Source of the DNA: CS4-C045 sp963844115
GTDB lineage: Bacteria > Planctomycetota > Planctomycetia > Pirellulales > UBA7805
Assembly: GCA_963844115.1 (NCBI GenBank)
Contig: CAWJNN010000054.1
Span: 1-64,000 of the forward strand
Reading direction: 5' to 3'
DNA length: 64,000 nt
The notes beneath the pieces were generated by a model. That model was given only the letters and a program-made list of their open reading frames with translations, ran no database searches and had not been told where the DNA came from. Made by a program: the position numbers and the translations under genes. Shown piece after piece: positions 28,654 through 37,253 of this stretch (its first letter is position 1; every line of letters begins with the position of its first letter).

Positions 28654-29376
28654 TCACCCATTTTGTTCCGACACCAGGCCGAATCGATGCCAGCACACGG
28701 GCAAGGGAGCGACGAATTCCAGGCGGTCCTTTGTGATCGGATGATCCAGCAAAACACGTCGACCGTGCAGGCCGATGCCCTCCGGGAAGGACTCGCGGGA
28801 TGCGTATTTGCGGTCACCCAATACGGGGTATCCGTGATGCGAAAGTTGGAGTCGAATCTGGTGTTTGCGCCCGGTATGTAACTGAATTTCTACTAACGTT
28901 GTGCGTCCGGTCGATTCCAGGTATCGATACGACAATCTCGCCTCTTTCGCGCCAGGCGTCTGAGCGCTGGCAATGTGCATGCGGCGATGCCGTTCATCTT
29001 TACGGACCCAATTCGTCAGCTCGCCTGCGGCAGGCTCGATCGGACGATCGAGCAGCGCCCAATAGTATTTTTCAACCCCGCCCGTTCGGTATTGTTCTGT
29101 GAGACGAGCGGCCGCTTTGGAGGTGCGAGCCAGGACCAGCAGACCGGATACAGGGGCATCGAGTCGACTGACAATGCCCAGATAGACATTGCCGGGCTTA
29201 TCATACTTATCTTTTATATATTGCCGAGCGACCTGCAGAGCGCTAGGAACGTCGTCCGGAACTCCCATCGTAGCCAGGCCGGCCGGTTTGTTGACAATCA
29301 ATAAATGGTTGTCCTCGTAAAGAACGTCAAGATTCAAATGACCAGGTCCCAGTAAACGAGAATGTCCAAGTACCAA
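28654..29376 (-). CDS. RluA-family pseudouridine synthase
   Basis: The 240-residue protein has the RluA-type motifs: 'LYEDNHLLIVNKPAGL', the catalytic motif 'SRLDAPVSGLLVLA' (Asp73; the usual first residue is His), 'YWALL', and the C-terminal 'IQLHTGRKHQIRLQLSHHGYPVLGDRKY'. It makes pseudouridine in rRNA or tRNA. There is no S4 domain, so it is of the short RluA/RluC-core type. The start is uncertain: the open frame begins at a TTG, and another TTG 13 codons later, right before 'NLDVLYED', is equally possible. Confidence 0.9.
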   Translation of the reverse strand: MVLGHSRLLGPGHLNLDVLYEDNHLLIVNKPAGLATMGVPDDVPSALQVARQYIKDKYDKPGNVYLGIVSRLDAPVSGLLVLARTSKAAARLTEQYRTGGVEKYYWALLDRPIEPAAGELTNWVRKDERHRRMHIASAQTPGAKEARLSYRYLESTGRTTLVEIQLHTGRKHQIRLQLSHHGYPVLGDRKYASRESFPEGIGLHGRRVLLDHPITKDRLEFVAPLPVCWHRFGLVSEQNG

Positions 29377-29597
29377 ATCCCAATGTCGCAGATCCCGATT
29401 CGTCGGGGACCAATGTGGCCGCCGTCACGTGCAGTTCATGATATCCGAACGTTAGTGTAATGTATTGCAATCCCGCGATCTTCGTAGCGGGTGTCGAGGC
29501 AAGCTCGTTCATAGGACATGGGTGCCTGGTCATTGATTATTATTTGCTGGCGCTTGGTCCTATTTCGTTGGAGATTGATTACCGCAGGATTTGATCC

Positions 29598-30185
29598 TTG
29601 GGAATTTCACCGCTGATTCTCGCCAGCTCGTCACCACGCCGCCGACAATTATTGGAGGAAGCAGGCTACGAGTTTACAGTCATCGAGCCTGAAGTCAGCG
29701 AGAACATGGGTTTATGCAGCAACTGCGGTCCTGCCGAATTAGTAGCCGAACTGGCACAAACCAAAGCCACCGACGTTGTCGCGCGAGTGCGTGGCGAAGC
29801 GCGATATCATGACCACATCGTGTTGGCCTGCGACACCGTTGCCGAAGTCAAAGGTCATATTCTCGGCAAGCCGCGCGACGAGGAACATGCTCGACAGATG
29901 CTGTCGCTCTTGTCCGGCTGCGATCACCGTGTCTATACGGGGACCTGCCTGTGGCCGATAACAGTCAACGAGCCAACCGTCGTGGTCGAGATCACAAGGC
30001 TGGTAATGGATTCGTTGACGGAGGCGCAGTTGGATACGTTTATCGAAAGTGGCCAATGGGAAGGGAAGGCCGGTGCGTTCGGCTACCAGGATGGTCTCGA
30101 CTGGGTACACATTGTCGAGGGCAGTGCATCGAATGTCGTGGGCCTGCCGCTGGAGCGCCTTAAGGCGATGCTGGAGAGTTTGTAG
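29598..30185 (+). CDS. maf: Maf-family nucleoside triphosphate pyrophosphatase
   Basis: The 195-residue protein has the Maf signatures 'LILASSSPRRRQLLEEAG' at the N-terminus, 'KATDVVAR', 'LACDTVAEVKGHILGKPRDEEHARQML' and 'YTGTCL'. Maf proteins hydrolyse non-canonical or methylated nucleotides and act as house-cleaning enzymes. 'CDTV' replaces the more usual 'ADTVV'. The start is a TTG placed directly before the conserved 'LILASSSPRR', so no other start fits. It is divergent from the RluA gene, with a 220-bp gap that shows nothing else recognisable. Confidence 0.9.
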   Translation: MGISPLILASSSPRRRQLLEEAGYEFTVIEPEVSENMGLCSNCGPAELVAELAQTKATDVVARVRGEARYHDHIVLACDTVAEVKGHILGKPRDEEHARQMLSLLSGCDHRVYTGTCLWPITVNEPTVVVEITRLVMDSLTEAQLDTFIESGQWEGKAGAFGYQDGLDWVHIVEGSASNVVGLPLERLKAMLESL

Positions 30186-30211
30186 CGCCGCATCGTACGC
30201 CAGTGGCTCTA

Positions 30212-30287
30212 CTCGTTTAACGCCCAGCCGCAGGCGCCGGCATGTCAGCGAGTACGTGCCGGCGCCTGCGGCTGGGCGCTAAACGAG
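30212..30287. repeat. REP-type palindrome, left copy next to the RAYT gene
   Basis: Two 31-bp arms with a single mismatch (CTCGTTTAACGCCCAGCCG... and its complement) surround a 14-base loop containing 'CAGCGAGTACG'. The same sequence recurs at 30950-31023 on the other side of the transposase gene. Confidence 0.9.
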
Positions 30288-30297
30288 GAATAACAAA

Positions 30298-30922
30298 CTA
30301 GTGATACATCTTCCAGCCGCCTTTTGTAATTCCGGCGAACGGCGTCACAAATGACCAGGTTTGCTGGGGCTTATCTTCCTTCACGGGATTGTCTTGGACA
30401 TACGCGATCGCGTTTTCGATGGCTTCTTCCGAGTCCAAGTAGACTCTCCATTCGTGTTCCGCCCACATGCGAGGCGGGCGTCTACCTGGCTCGGCGTGTT
30501 TTTCCAGCGGATGATGATTGTCCTGCATCAGTTGTCGTGTTGCAGCGCCTTTCAGCAGATTGACCACCTGTTCGACTTTGTATGTGTGACGGGCAATCAC
30601 CATATGCGTGTGTTCTGGAAGTATTGAGCAAGCCCAGATTGTATAGTTGCTTTTTTGGGCCTGCAGCGCAAAACCGCGCGATCGACGCGGCTTGCACTCC
30701 GGTCAATGAAACCGATGGATATTTTAGCGCCGCTCGCGCTGCGTCTCGTCGTTCTAATTCCACAGTAGAAAGTTGATCGAGCGATCGTCGGTCCACCGAC
30801 TTGGTCGTCTTGCCGAACCTCACGATCTCCCACTTCCGCACCATTTCGGACCATGATCCGCGCGGATCGTTTGGTAGCCAGAAGCCATAGACTGGTAGGA
30901 CAACATGATAACCGTGAATCAT
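30298..30922 (-). pseudogene. REP-associated tyrosine transposase (RAYT, Y1/HUH), one-base frameshift
   Basis: The first frame (30922 down to about 30657) gives the RAYT start 'HVVLPVYGFWLPNDPRGSW' and 'ARFCAAGPKK'. A run of six A on the minus strand (T6 at 30651-30656) then breaks the frame. With five A it would read on as 'SNYTIWACSILPEHTHMVIARH', and the frame to 30298 continues 'YKVEQVVNLLKGAATRQL' and 'AIENAIAYVQDNPVKE'. The HUH-type pair is the two His of 'EHTHMV', and the catalytic Tyr is in 'AYVQDNP'. RAYT enzymes mobilise REP palindromes, and the gene is flanked by two near-identical palindromes. Alternatives are a sequencing error in the homopolymer or a +1 slip. The intact length would be about 207 residues. 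Confidence 0.85.
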
Positions 30923-30949
30923 CGTTTACCTCGCGCATCAAGAACGTAG

Positions 30950-31023
30950 TTTAACGCCCAGCCGCAGGCGCCGGCTGGGCCAGCGAGTACGTGCCGGCGC
31001 CTGCGGCTGGGCGTTAAACGAGT
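30950..31023. repeat. REP-type palindrome, right copy next to the RAYT gene
   Basis: The 27-bp arms (GTTTAACGCCCAGCCGCAGG... and complement) match perfectly and enclose a 17-base loop holding 'CAGCGAGTACG'. It is almost the same as the copy at 30212-30287, in the same orientation by loop sequence. Confidence 0.9.
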
Positions 31024-31044
31024 GTGTCCGAGCCCGATGGTCGT

Positions 31045-31869
31045 TCATGTCGGGCGCTGGACTTCCATTGGTTTGAGGCTCATAAATTCGTGCCGCTCGG
31101 CATCGACTCGCGGGCCGACATCCTTGATGGCCGAGTCCGGAACTTTTTGCAGAGGCGTATAGAGTGGGTGCCGCGACTCCTTGTACGGATTGTTACGGGC
31201 GGCATTGTAGCAGCAGATCAGTGTCCAACGCGGCTCGTCCGAACGGTTGGCGTCGGACCGATGCAGGAGATTGCAGTGAAAGAAAAGCGCATCGCCCGCT
31301 GTCATCTCGCAATGCACCAATTCGAAGACGTTGAGCGCCGCCTCCACCCGCTCGGGATCCGCGCCCACTTGCGTGCCCACATTCACATGCTCAACCCGCT
31401 CTATTTGGTGCGATTGCTTTAGCACCTGCAGGCAACCATTCTGGCGGGTCGCGTCGTTTACCGCGATCATGCAGCTGGCCATCAGAGGACGCAGGCAACC
31501 ATTGTGATACCAATAGCCGTAATCCTGGTGCCAGGCCCACGCGCCGCCGATCTTTGGTTCCTTGAGCATCATTTTCGAATGGTAGTGGTAGACTTCCCCT
31601 TCCAGCAGTCGCTCCATCGAGGTTACGACCCGGTCGCAGCGAGCGAACATTCCGTACAGGTCGTCCCCCGGATGGTTCCAGACGGCCAGCTTGCTGATCC
31701 CGCCTTCACCATCTTTGCGGTCCAGCGCCTGCTCGCGCAGACTCTGATCCGCAGTGGCCGCTTCGCGCAACAGTCGCATCTCCTCGGCATCGAACATCGC
31801 CGGTACCTGGACAAACCCATCTTCACGGAATGCGAGAATTTGTGCATCACTTAGAGCCATGTCGCTCAT
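31045..31869 (-). CDS. Phytanoyl-CoA dioxygenase (PhyH) family Fe(II)/2-oxoglutarate oxygenase
   Basis: The 274-residue protein has the PhyH double-stranded beta-helix signatures: the metal site 'WHQDYGYW' (His114, Asp116), the distal His in 'FFHCNLLHRSDAN' (His203), and a following Arg (Arg214) suited to bind 2-oxoglutarate. 'MIAVNDATRQNGCLQVLKQSHQ' is the typical core strand pair. The metal-site context also resembles ectoine hydroxylase, but no ectoine genes are near and the substrate remains open. It stands alone on the minus strand between the REP palindrome and a non-coding stretch. Confidence 0.9.
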   Translation of the reverse strand: MSDMALSDAQILAFREDGFVQVPAMFDAEEMRLLREAATADQSLREQALDRKDGEGGISKLAVWNHPGDDLYGMFARCDRVVTSMERLLEGEVYHYHSKMMLKEPKIGGAWAWHQDYGYWYHNGCLRPLMASCMIAVNDATRQNGCLQVLKQSHQIERVEHVNVGTQVGADPERVEAALNVFELVHCEMTAGDALFFHCNLLHRSDANRSDEPRWTLICCYNAARNNPYKESRHPLYTPLQKVPDSAIKDVGPRVDAERHEFMSLKPMEVQRPT

Positions 31870-32242
31870 TCGTTGCTCCTCGTCGTGTCGGATATCACGT
31901 CAATCCATCATTCTACCGATTCGGCAGTCTAACTGTAGAATCGCGAGGCACCAAGCCAGCGCGAGGCAAGCCCGTCGTTGTGGCGTCGTTGGCACAGCGT
32001 GCGACGGCGGGTGCCCAGGCCGTCATGGGACATTCGCTGCAACGACGCTGCAACGACAACGTCGCTGAATTGCGGTTGGTGCAGCAGGGCCGGCGGCGAG
32101 CCCTTACCAGGCTCTCAATTCATTGCTGGGTCCCGCGATAGGGGTCGTGGCCCTGTTGGGAATCTGCTGTCTCGCCTCGCGGCGGTTTCGCAACTCAAGC
32201 GGCGCACATACGTTCGGCAACTCGCGCCGGCGCTGGCCAAGT
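31870..32242. other. Intergenic stretch without supported gene
   Basis: The open frames here are short and Arg-rich, with no ribosome site or family resemblance. Part of it repeats short GC-rich words (CGACGACGCTGCAACGAC-like). Nothing else is seen. Confidence 0.5.
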
Positions 32243-32281
32243 AAAAAACCCGCCTCGGTCGCGGTGGCGACCAGGCGGGCT
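32243..32281 (-). terminator. Strong terminator on the minus strand
   Basis: A bipartite stem (CCCGCC, one bulge, GGTCGC / GCGACC, one bulge, GGCGGG) closes a 4-base loop and is followed on the minus strand by six T. It ends the small transcription unit described next. Confidence 0.85.
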
Positions 32282-32310
32282 TTCATCGTATTGAATTCAG
32301 TGGACTCCGT

Positions 32311-32379
32311 TTAACGTGGTAGTGCGGAGAGGCAAGTCCACGGCTGCCCCTCCTCGTCGTTGCCAGGCGGATCGTTCAT
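32311..32379 (-). CDS. Possible 22-residue small protein
   Basis: An ATG at 32379, preceded by GGAGG at about 10 bases, opens a 22-codon frame (MNDPPGNDEEGQPWTCLSALPR) that stops 30 bp before a strong terminator. There is no homologue I know. The ribosome site and terminator make it better than chance; it could also be part of a small RNA. Confidence 0.35.
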   Translation of the reverse strand: MNDPPGNDEEGQPWTCLSALPR

Positions 32380-32469
32380 CGTTCGATGCCCTCCTGTTGT
32401 CTGATGAGTCCTAGTAAAACGTGCGTCGTTTCGAAAACTAGCCAGTCGTCGCGACGACTGTTGCATGTA

Positions 32470-32499
32470 CAGATAGCACGTCGGCGACAAGCGTGTCAA
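32470..32499 (-). promoter_or_regulatory. Possible promoter of the small transcription unit
   Basis: TTGACA (32494-32499 on the minus strand) is perfect, and 18 bp on lies TATCTG (32470-32475), a weak -10. A start near 32463 would give a transcript of about 220 nt ending at the terminator at 32243-32281. Confidence 0.35.
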
Positions 32500-32766
32500 C
32501 GGTTTCGAACGACGGTTTGAAAATTTGGTAAGCTTTTCCGCCGGCAGAGTTCCGGACGTAACGAAGAAGTAAACATTCCGTTCGGTCTGGGAACGGTCGG
32601 CACGCTGCGCACTTGGTTTTTGTTTCAAGCATCTGGGTTTCAAGCATGTGGCAAGAAACAGATCCCCAGATAGACCGGTGTGGGGCAAGCAGCTGCAAAA
32701 GAAAGAAATAAGGGCCGGGATTGCGAATCCAGCCACATCGCAGTTTACCGAACGCCGCAGCGCAGT

Positions 32767-33372
32767 TTACGGCTGGTCAGCGACTTCGACGTGCGCAACA
32801 ACGTCGGGAATTGAACGACTGCCGTCATCGATCGTGATTTGAATGCGGTCGACAACCTTACCCGTAGCATCTGTGGCCGTGTAGGTGATCGGAATCATGT
32901 GCAGCTTGCGTGGCTCGTCACTGGTCGCGAAGCTGAAGGCCGTATTGCCGCTAGCGCTGGTGATATTGGTAATCGTAAACGGATCCTTGCCGCGCACCAC
33001 GATCTGCCTGGTCACGGATTCACCGGGTCGTATGGCGCCCATTTGCAGCGACTGCGGGCTGACCGACAGCGAGGCGATTACATGGCCCTCGACGGCCAAC
33101 GGAACGAATGTCCGGCGGAGGTCGTTTGTCACCAGGGTCAAACGGTCGTTGATGTAGCCCGGCGGCGCGCCCTTCTTTAGCCGAAATAGCAGCTCGTAGA
33201 CAACGTTACCATTTCCTCGTTGGGTCTCGAGCGAATTCAACTTTGAAATCCTTATTATTACTGCGTACATCGACCAGCTGCCATGCGTCGCGGCCTGCGT
33301 AGTAGATTTTCGCCTTCTTTTCCACGCCCTGTTCTGCGTCGACCGATCCGAATTCGATCCTGCCAGGAACAA
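32767..33372 (-). CDS. C-terminal fragment of a DUF1573 protein
   Basis: True sequence begins near 'LETQRGNGNVVYELLFRLKKGAPPGYINDRLTLVTND' (about 33235); the first 45 or so codons are shadow. Beta-strand segments follow with 'VEGHVIASLSVSPQSLQMGAIRPGESVTRQIVVRG', an ASPM/Hydin-like Ig arrangement often found after DUF1573, to the stop. It continues the fragment at 33206-33778. Confidence 0.72.
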   Translation of the reverse strand: MFLAGSNSDRSTQNRAWKRRRKSTTQAATHGSWSMYAVIIRISKLNSLETQRGNGNVVYELLFRLKKGAPPGYINDRLTLVTNDLRRTFVPLAVEGHVIASLSVSPQSLQMGAIRPGESVTRQIVVRGKDPFTITNITSASGNTAFSFATSDEPRKLHMIPITYTATDATGKVVDRIQITIDDGSRSIPDVVAHVEVADQP

Positions 33373-33778
33373 TCACAACATCCCGCCGCACGTAGCCTTT
33401 CACCTGGACGCGGACCTCGGCAGCGTAGGGGGGGGCAAAGCGGACGGTCAAGGTTGCACCGTGCTGGCCCTCAAAACGGTCCGTGTTGAATTGGGCGATC
33501 AGTTCGGCGACTTCGCCGGACTTGAGCAAGTTTTTGGTAATGGTAGGTGTGGTGCAGCCGCAACTCGCGTGCACCGAGCTAATGTTCATGTCTTCCAGGT
33601 AGCGGTTGGTGATCTGGAAGCGATATTCGGTGGCCGCATCCTTCGCGACGTCGCCAAAGTCGTGCTCAAGCTTGTCGAACATTTTGCTGGCCCAGTCCTG
33701 GGCCGCGACAGGTTCGCACGACAGCGTCGCTTGAGCTGTAAAGATTACGAATGCTAGAATCAATCGCCGTATCATCAT
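33206..33778 (-). CDS. N-terminal fragment of a secreted DUF1573 protein
   Basis: A signal peptide (about 1-26) precedes the DUF1573 core: 'KLEHDFGDVAKDAATEYRFQITN', the Cys pair in 'SSVHASCGCTTPTI', 'LLKSGEVAELIAQFNT' and 'HGATLTVRF'. The protein is secreted; DUF1573 is an Ig-like fold of unknown role, very common in Planctomycetes and Bacteroidetes. The frame degrades after 'DFKVEF' and the neighbouring frame continues, placing a one-base shift at about 33225-33240. Joined length is about 335 residues. Confidence 0.8.
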   Translation of the reverse strand: MMIRRLILAFVIFTAQATLSCEPVAAQDWASKMFDKLEHDFGDVAKDAATEYRFQITNRYLEDMNISSVHASCGCTTPTITKNLLKSGEVAELIAQFNTDRFEGQHGATLTVRFAPPYAAEVRVQVKGYVRRDVVIVPGRIEFGSVDAEQGVEKKAKIYYAGRDAWQLVDVRSNNKDFKVEFARDPTRKW

Positions 33779-34029
33779 TTATTCACCTTGCGTGAGAGCG
33801 ATATTCGCTCACATCGCTCTCCCGATTTCCAATTGACGCGCTACCGTGCAAACCTCGGCGATCCGACACATCCATCGGCTATACGGAATTATAGTTCGAT
33901 CGATCTAAACACTGCAATTAGCTTAGCGTCGGTTAAGGACTAGATTACTTCCACTTCGCGTGAACCTGTAATGATCGTGCGAGTCAGGTAAGATTTTCCG
34001 CACTTCGCGACGTGATTTGCGAACGCTAT

Positions 34030-34284
34030 CTAGAAACCAAGCAACGCCATCAGGACGCATGCCGCAAGGAAGCTGGCAAAGCCTAGTGCCGATCCTCGGA
34101 TCGCCCGATTCTGCAGCACGCCGACGGCGGCGCCCAATGCGGCACAATAGCCGCCTAGCATCAATAATTCATGGAACTGGTCGACCCGGAGCCCGACAAG
34201 TCGAGCTAAGGAGAAGGCCAGGGCGAAATAACCAACCGACATGGCAAGTTGACGAATCGTGAAATTCGATTTCCGTCCAGCCAT
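34030..34284 (-). CDS. Small two-helix membrane protein, unknown function
   Basis: The 84-residue protein starts with a polar stretch and has two hydrophobic helices (about residues 12-31 and 38-56, with a third at 64-82). A strong ribosome site, GGAGG, lies 8 bases before the ATG. No family is recognised. It follows the truncated radical-SAM gene by about 80 bp, in the same direction. Confidence 0.6.
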   Translation of the reverse strand: MAGRKSNFTIRQLAMSVGYFALAFSLARLVGLRVDQFHELLMLGGYCAALGAAVGVLQNRAIRGSALGFASFLAACVLMALLGF

Positions 34285-34364
34285 GATGTACCTCCTCGTC
34301 TACGATCGCCCCGATGCCGACGATTTCCACGGCAAGAAATTTGCTTCGTGAGAACGAACAACTC

Positions 34365-34628
34365 CTAGGGATTCACGAATCCGCGCCGATCGCCGGGGGC
34401 CAGGATCAGCCAAGCGCGACCGACGATCTCCGCTTCTGAAATCGAACCGTGGAAGCGGCCTAATTCCAGTGTGCCGCCGGGCGCTATCGATCGGAGCGCA
34501 CGGTTCACGGCTCGCAACGCGTAGCCCTGGTTCAGCGATCGCCAGAACTTCGCGCCCGTATAGCAATAGGCGCAGCGCAAGTTGCAGGCGTGGTTGACCA
34601 TTAGCACGAGATCGAACGTCTCGAGCAT
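34365..34628 (-). CDS. Truncated radical-SAM protein (N-terminal 87 residues only)
   Basis: The N-terminus has the radical-SAM iron-sulfur motif C-x3-C-x2-C in 'HACNLRCAYCYTG', followed by 'ALRAVNRALRSIAPGGTLELG'. Radical-SAM enzymes with this start normally go on with 'FFGGEP' and 250 or more further residues. Here the G-G-E-P site reads 'RFHGSIS' and the frame stops 30 residues later. A ribosome site (GGGAG/GAGG) precedes the ATG. It is most likely a decayed remnant; a short functional Fe-S protein is less likely. No continuation is seen in other frames downstream. Confidence 0.6.
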   Translation of the reverse strand: MLETFDLVLMVNHACNLRCAYCYTGAKFWRSLNQGYALRAVNRALRSIAPGGTLELGRFHGSISEAEIVGRAWLILAPGDRRGFVNP

Positions 34629-34922
34629 GCCTCGTCTCCCTGCGATTAGGCAGCTGGTGCTTCAATGTCGAAGACTGAAACCCAGCATTCGTCGAACCAA
34701 CGATTGCCGATAGGCCATTGATCGCGCTCTGTTCCTCGCCACCGCACAAGTTGAGATAAGGATCCGAGCGTGCTCGGCGACGCTAAACGAATGGTACGAG
34801 TGCGGCGTCACGCGAAGAGCGTTCAATAGAAAAAAATGCCGACGCACGGCGGTCCGATAAGCGTCCAAGAAACGCAGGCCTATTTGAAATAACGGCTTCG
34901 AAGCGATCGAACGATGCGGATT

Positions 34923-36041
34923 TTACCTATCGGGAAAAATCGCATGGGTACGGCGGGCTATTGGACACGTGGAACCGATGATGACCTTTACGAATCTATC
35001 GCGGCAGATCTGTACGTCGATCACGGCGTCGTCCGCGAACTTCAACCGCTTCTGTAGCTTTTCCTTAGGCCACACCTTGCCGTCCACTTCGACGTGGGGA
35101 TACACGAAATAGTTGAGCGGTTCACACTCCTGGCGGGGAACCAGGTTGATGTCCCGGCCCGTCGTGAACGTAACTCGATTCTCCGTGAGATTGCCGAAAT
35201 AGTATTCTTTCATTTCCGGGTGCTTGTCCGCCTCGGAGATGTCGACCGGCACCCAGCCCTTCCCGTCGGCATGAAATAGAGCCCAACAGTGATAGCCGCC
35301 GATGTCTCCTTCGCCGCGTTCGGGTGGCAGCGGGAAGCCGATCTCGAAGCGAGCCGGCATTCCTTTCACACGGGCCAACGAGATGAACAGACTGTGGAAA
35401 TCGGTGCAATTTCCGAAGCGGCTGTCGCAGACCCACAGGGCGTCGCCGTTGCCGTACCCCGGTTTGGACTTATCGTATCGAACGTGGTCGTCCACACGGT
35501 CATAAAGCGCGCGGGCGATAGCCAGTGGGTCGCTGGAAAACTGGATGCCATTGAGCAAGTCGAGGTGTTTGCCCCGCAGTGGGACCTTCTTGTTGGCCGC
35601 GAGAAAGACTTTGCGCCGTTCGTCAGTGAGTTCGATTATTCCGCCTTCACCTAGCAGACCACGGACCTCGCGGCGGCGGACCAGGTAGGAGGTCGAGAAG
35701 ACCAGATTGCCGGAGGAAGGGCCTTTCGTCTCAAAGTAAAGGATCTTGTTGCCGTAGGTCGGGTCGGTGGCGGTCGCGGCATCCGCGGGCAAGGCCGACT
35801 CGAGCAACTGTATTTCCTGGTGTTCATTCCCTTGCGGTACCGGCAACCAGACACGGACGTCCGCGCCCTCGGGTAGCCCGTCCAACGTGGCGCCGTAGTC
35901 GAGCCGGAATGCCCGCGACTTGGGCGCGTCGACTTGCCCTTCCTTTTCCCTATTCGCCGTTTCCGCGCCGACAGCAGCTGGGGCAGTGAACAGAAAGAGT
36001 CCCAAGGCGACCACCAATCCTGTAACAGCGATGCGCTTCAC
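34923..36041 (-). CDS. Secreted transglutaminase-like (cysteine protease fold) protein
   Basis: A signal peptide (about 1-26) is followed by a beta-rich domain and a transglutaminase-like core, with catalytic Cys212 in 'SRFGNCTDFHSLF', His251 in 'GGYHCWALF' and Asp267 in 'WVPVDISEAD'. 'ARALYDRVDDHVRYDK' and 'ARVKGMPARFEIGFPLP' are the expected family helices. The order Cys-His-Asp and the spacing are normal. Such proteins cleave or crosslink peptides in the envelope; the substrate is unknown. It is divergent from the LysR gene, 281 bp away. The last 30 residues are unusually Cys/Arg-rich and could be a shifted end. Confidence 0.88.
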   Translation of the reverse strand: MKRIAVTGLVVALGLFLFTAPAAVGAETANREKEGQVDAPKSRAFRLDYGATLDGLPEGADVRVWLPVPQGNEHQEIQLLESALPADAATATDPTYGNKILYFETKGPSSGNLVFSTSYLVRRREVRGLLGEGGIIELTDERRKVFLAANKKVPLRGKHLDLLNGIQFSSDPLAIARALYDRVDDHVRYDKSKPGYGNGDALWVCDSRFGNCTDFHSLFISLARVKGMPARFEIGFPLPPERGEGDIGGYHCWALFHADGKGWVPVDISEADKHPEMKEYYFGNLTENRVTFTTGRDINLVPRQECEPLNYFVYPHVEVDGKVWPKEKLQKRLKFADDAVIDVQICRDRFVKVIIGSTCPIARRTHAIFPDR

Positions 36042-36322
36042 GGCAGTTCCTTTCGATGGTGCGGAAGAACGATTGGGGCCAAGTCAGGTGATGGAATAGC
36101 CGGCAACCGGATCGACTACGTCCGCGCGTTCTTATCGGCCAGCACGGAGGGGCGCCAATCGGGGAACGACGGGAGGTCCTTCGTTCCGACTGATTAACGA
36201 TGCAGCTATAATGAATGCTTATGTTATTTAATGAGATACATTACCATCCGTTTTGTCTCGCAGCAAGACCTGCGCCGGTGCGCGACGACCATGAGCAAGG
36301 TTGCATTGTATAAGTTTGCCTT

Positions 36323-37234
36323 ATGGAAATACGCCACCTACAGACGTTCGCCGCAGCCGCTGATCGGGTGAGCTTTACGCGCGCTGCCGAGTCGCTTGAG
36401 CTGACTCAGGCCGCCGTCAGCCAGCAGATTGCGGCGCTGGAGAAGGAGTTGGGGACGAACCTGTTCGAGCGGCAGGGCAGGGGTGTGCGGCTAACCGAGC
36501 CGGGGCGCCGGTTGTACGGTTATGCGCGCCAGATCCTCGATTTGGTCGACGAGGCGTCGCTTGAAGTTGGCGAGACCGAACAGCGTTTGTCTGGAATCCT
36601 GCGGATTGCGACCAGTACGGTACCGTCCGAGTGGCTGCTGCCGGAGCTGTTGGTACAGTTCCGAATGCGCTGGCCGCACGTCCGTGAATCGTTAGCCGTT
36701 TCTGACAGCAGTGCGGCCACCGCGGCCGTGGAGGCCGGCGAGGCGGACGTGGGGTTCGTCGGGGAGCTGCCGCGTTCGTCGGCGCTGGTGGCAACGGCGG
36801 TTGCCGAGGACGAGCTGGTGCTGATCGTTGCGGCCGACCACCCGCTGGCGGGCAAAGGCACTACCACACTCAAACAGCTCTGCCTCGAAGCGCTAATCGT
36901 TCGCGAGCCAGGCTCGGGCAGCCGCCGCTGTGTCGAGCGGGCGCTGGACGCGCACGGTCTCTCGCCTGCCGAGTTGACGATCGCCATGGAGGTCAACAGC
37001 AATGATGCTATTCGTGCCGCCGTCAAGCGGGGAGTGGGAGTAGCTTTCCTTTCCCAGCGGGCCCATCGCCAAGAGGCCGGCGTCGCACCCGTCAAAGTCC
37101 GCGGCTTCCGCCCTCGTCGCCAGCTCTACGTGATCAGCGACCCGAACCGCATTCCGACACCGCCCGCACGTCAGTTCCTGGCGTTTGTAGAGCAGTGGCG
37201 GCTTAAGAACTTCTCGCGTCGCAAGAGTTCTTGA
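36323..37234 (+). CDS. LysR-family transcriptional regulator
   Basis: The 303-residue protein has the LysR helix-turn-helix at 1-60 ('RHLQTFAAAADRVSFTRAAESLELTQAAVSQQIAALEKELG') and a periplasmic-binding-like effector domain at about 90-290. The helix-turn-helix is canonical and length is normal. LysR regulators usually act on a divergent gene, and here that is the transglutaminase-like gene; the 281-bp gap is AT-rich near 36200-36240. The effector is unknown. The downstream side faces the tiny membrane-protein gene convergently. Confidence 0.93.
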   Translation: MEIRHLQTFAAAADRVSFTRAAESLELTQAAVSQQIAALEKELGTNLFERQGRGVRLTEPGRRLYGYARQILDLVDEASLEVGETEQRLSGILRIATSTVPSEWLLPELLVQFRMRWPHVRESLAVSDSSAATAAVEAGEADVGFVGELPRSSALVATAVAEDELVLIVAADHPLAGKGTTTLKQLCLEALIVREPGSGSRRCVERALDAHGLSPAELTIAMEVNSNDAIRAAVKRGVGVAFLSQRAHRQEAGVAPVKVRGFRPRRQLYVISDPNRIPTPPARQFLAFVEQWRLKNFSRRKSS

Positions 37235-37253
37235 GTTGTTTGATCTCGGTGAA

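Noticed and set aside
29327..29533. A 68-codon minus-strand frame with a beta-like sequence before the RluA gene
   Set aside because: It overlaps the RluA start in another frame, has no ribosome site and no relative I know.
30651..30656. Programmed -1 frameshift in the RAYT gene (A_AAA_AAG is in the right phase)
   Set aside because: A -1 slip leads into a frame that ends soon and lacks the family sequence; the family continues only after a +1 shift, so a one-base insertion explains it better.
32311..32736. A 141-codon minus-strand frame covering the small transcription unit
   Set aside because: Most of it is Arg/Ser-rich without a start signal; only its last 22 codons have a ribosome site and are listed separately.
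34662..34868. A 68-codon minus-strand frame upstream of the truncated radical-SAM gene
   Set aside because: No ribosome site, no recognisable domain, His/Arg-rich composition typical of a shadow.
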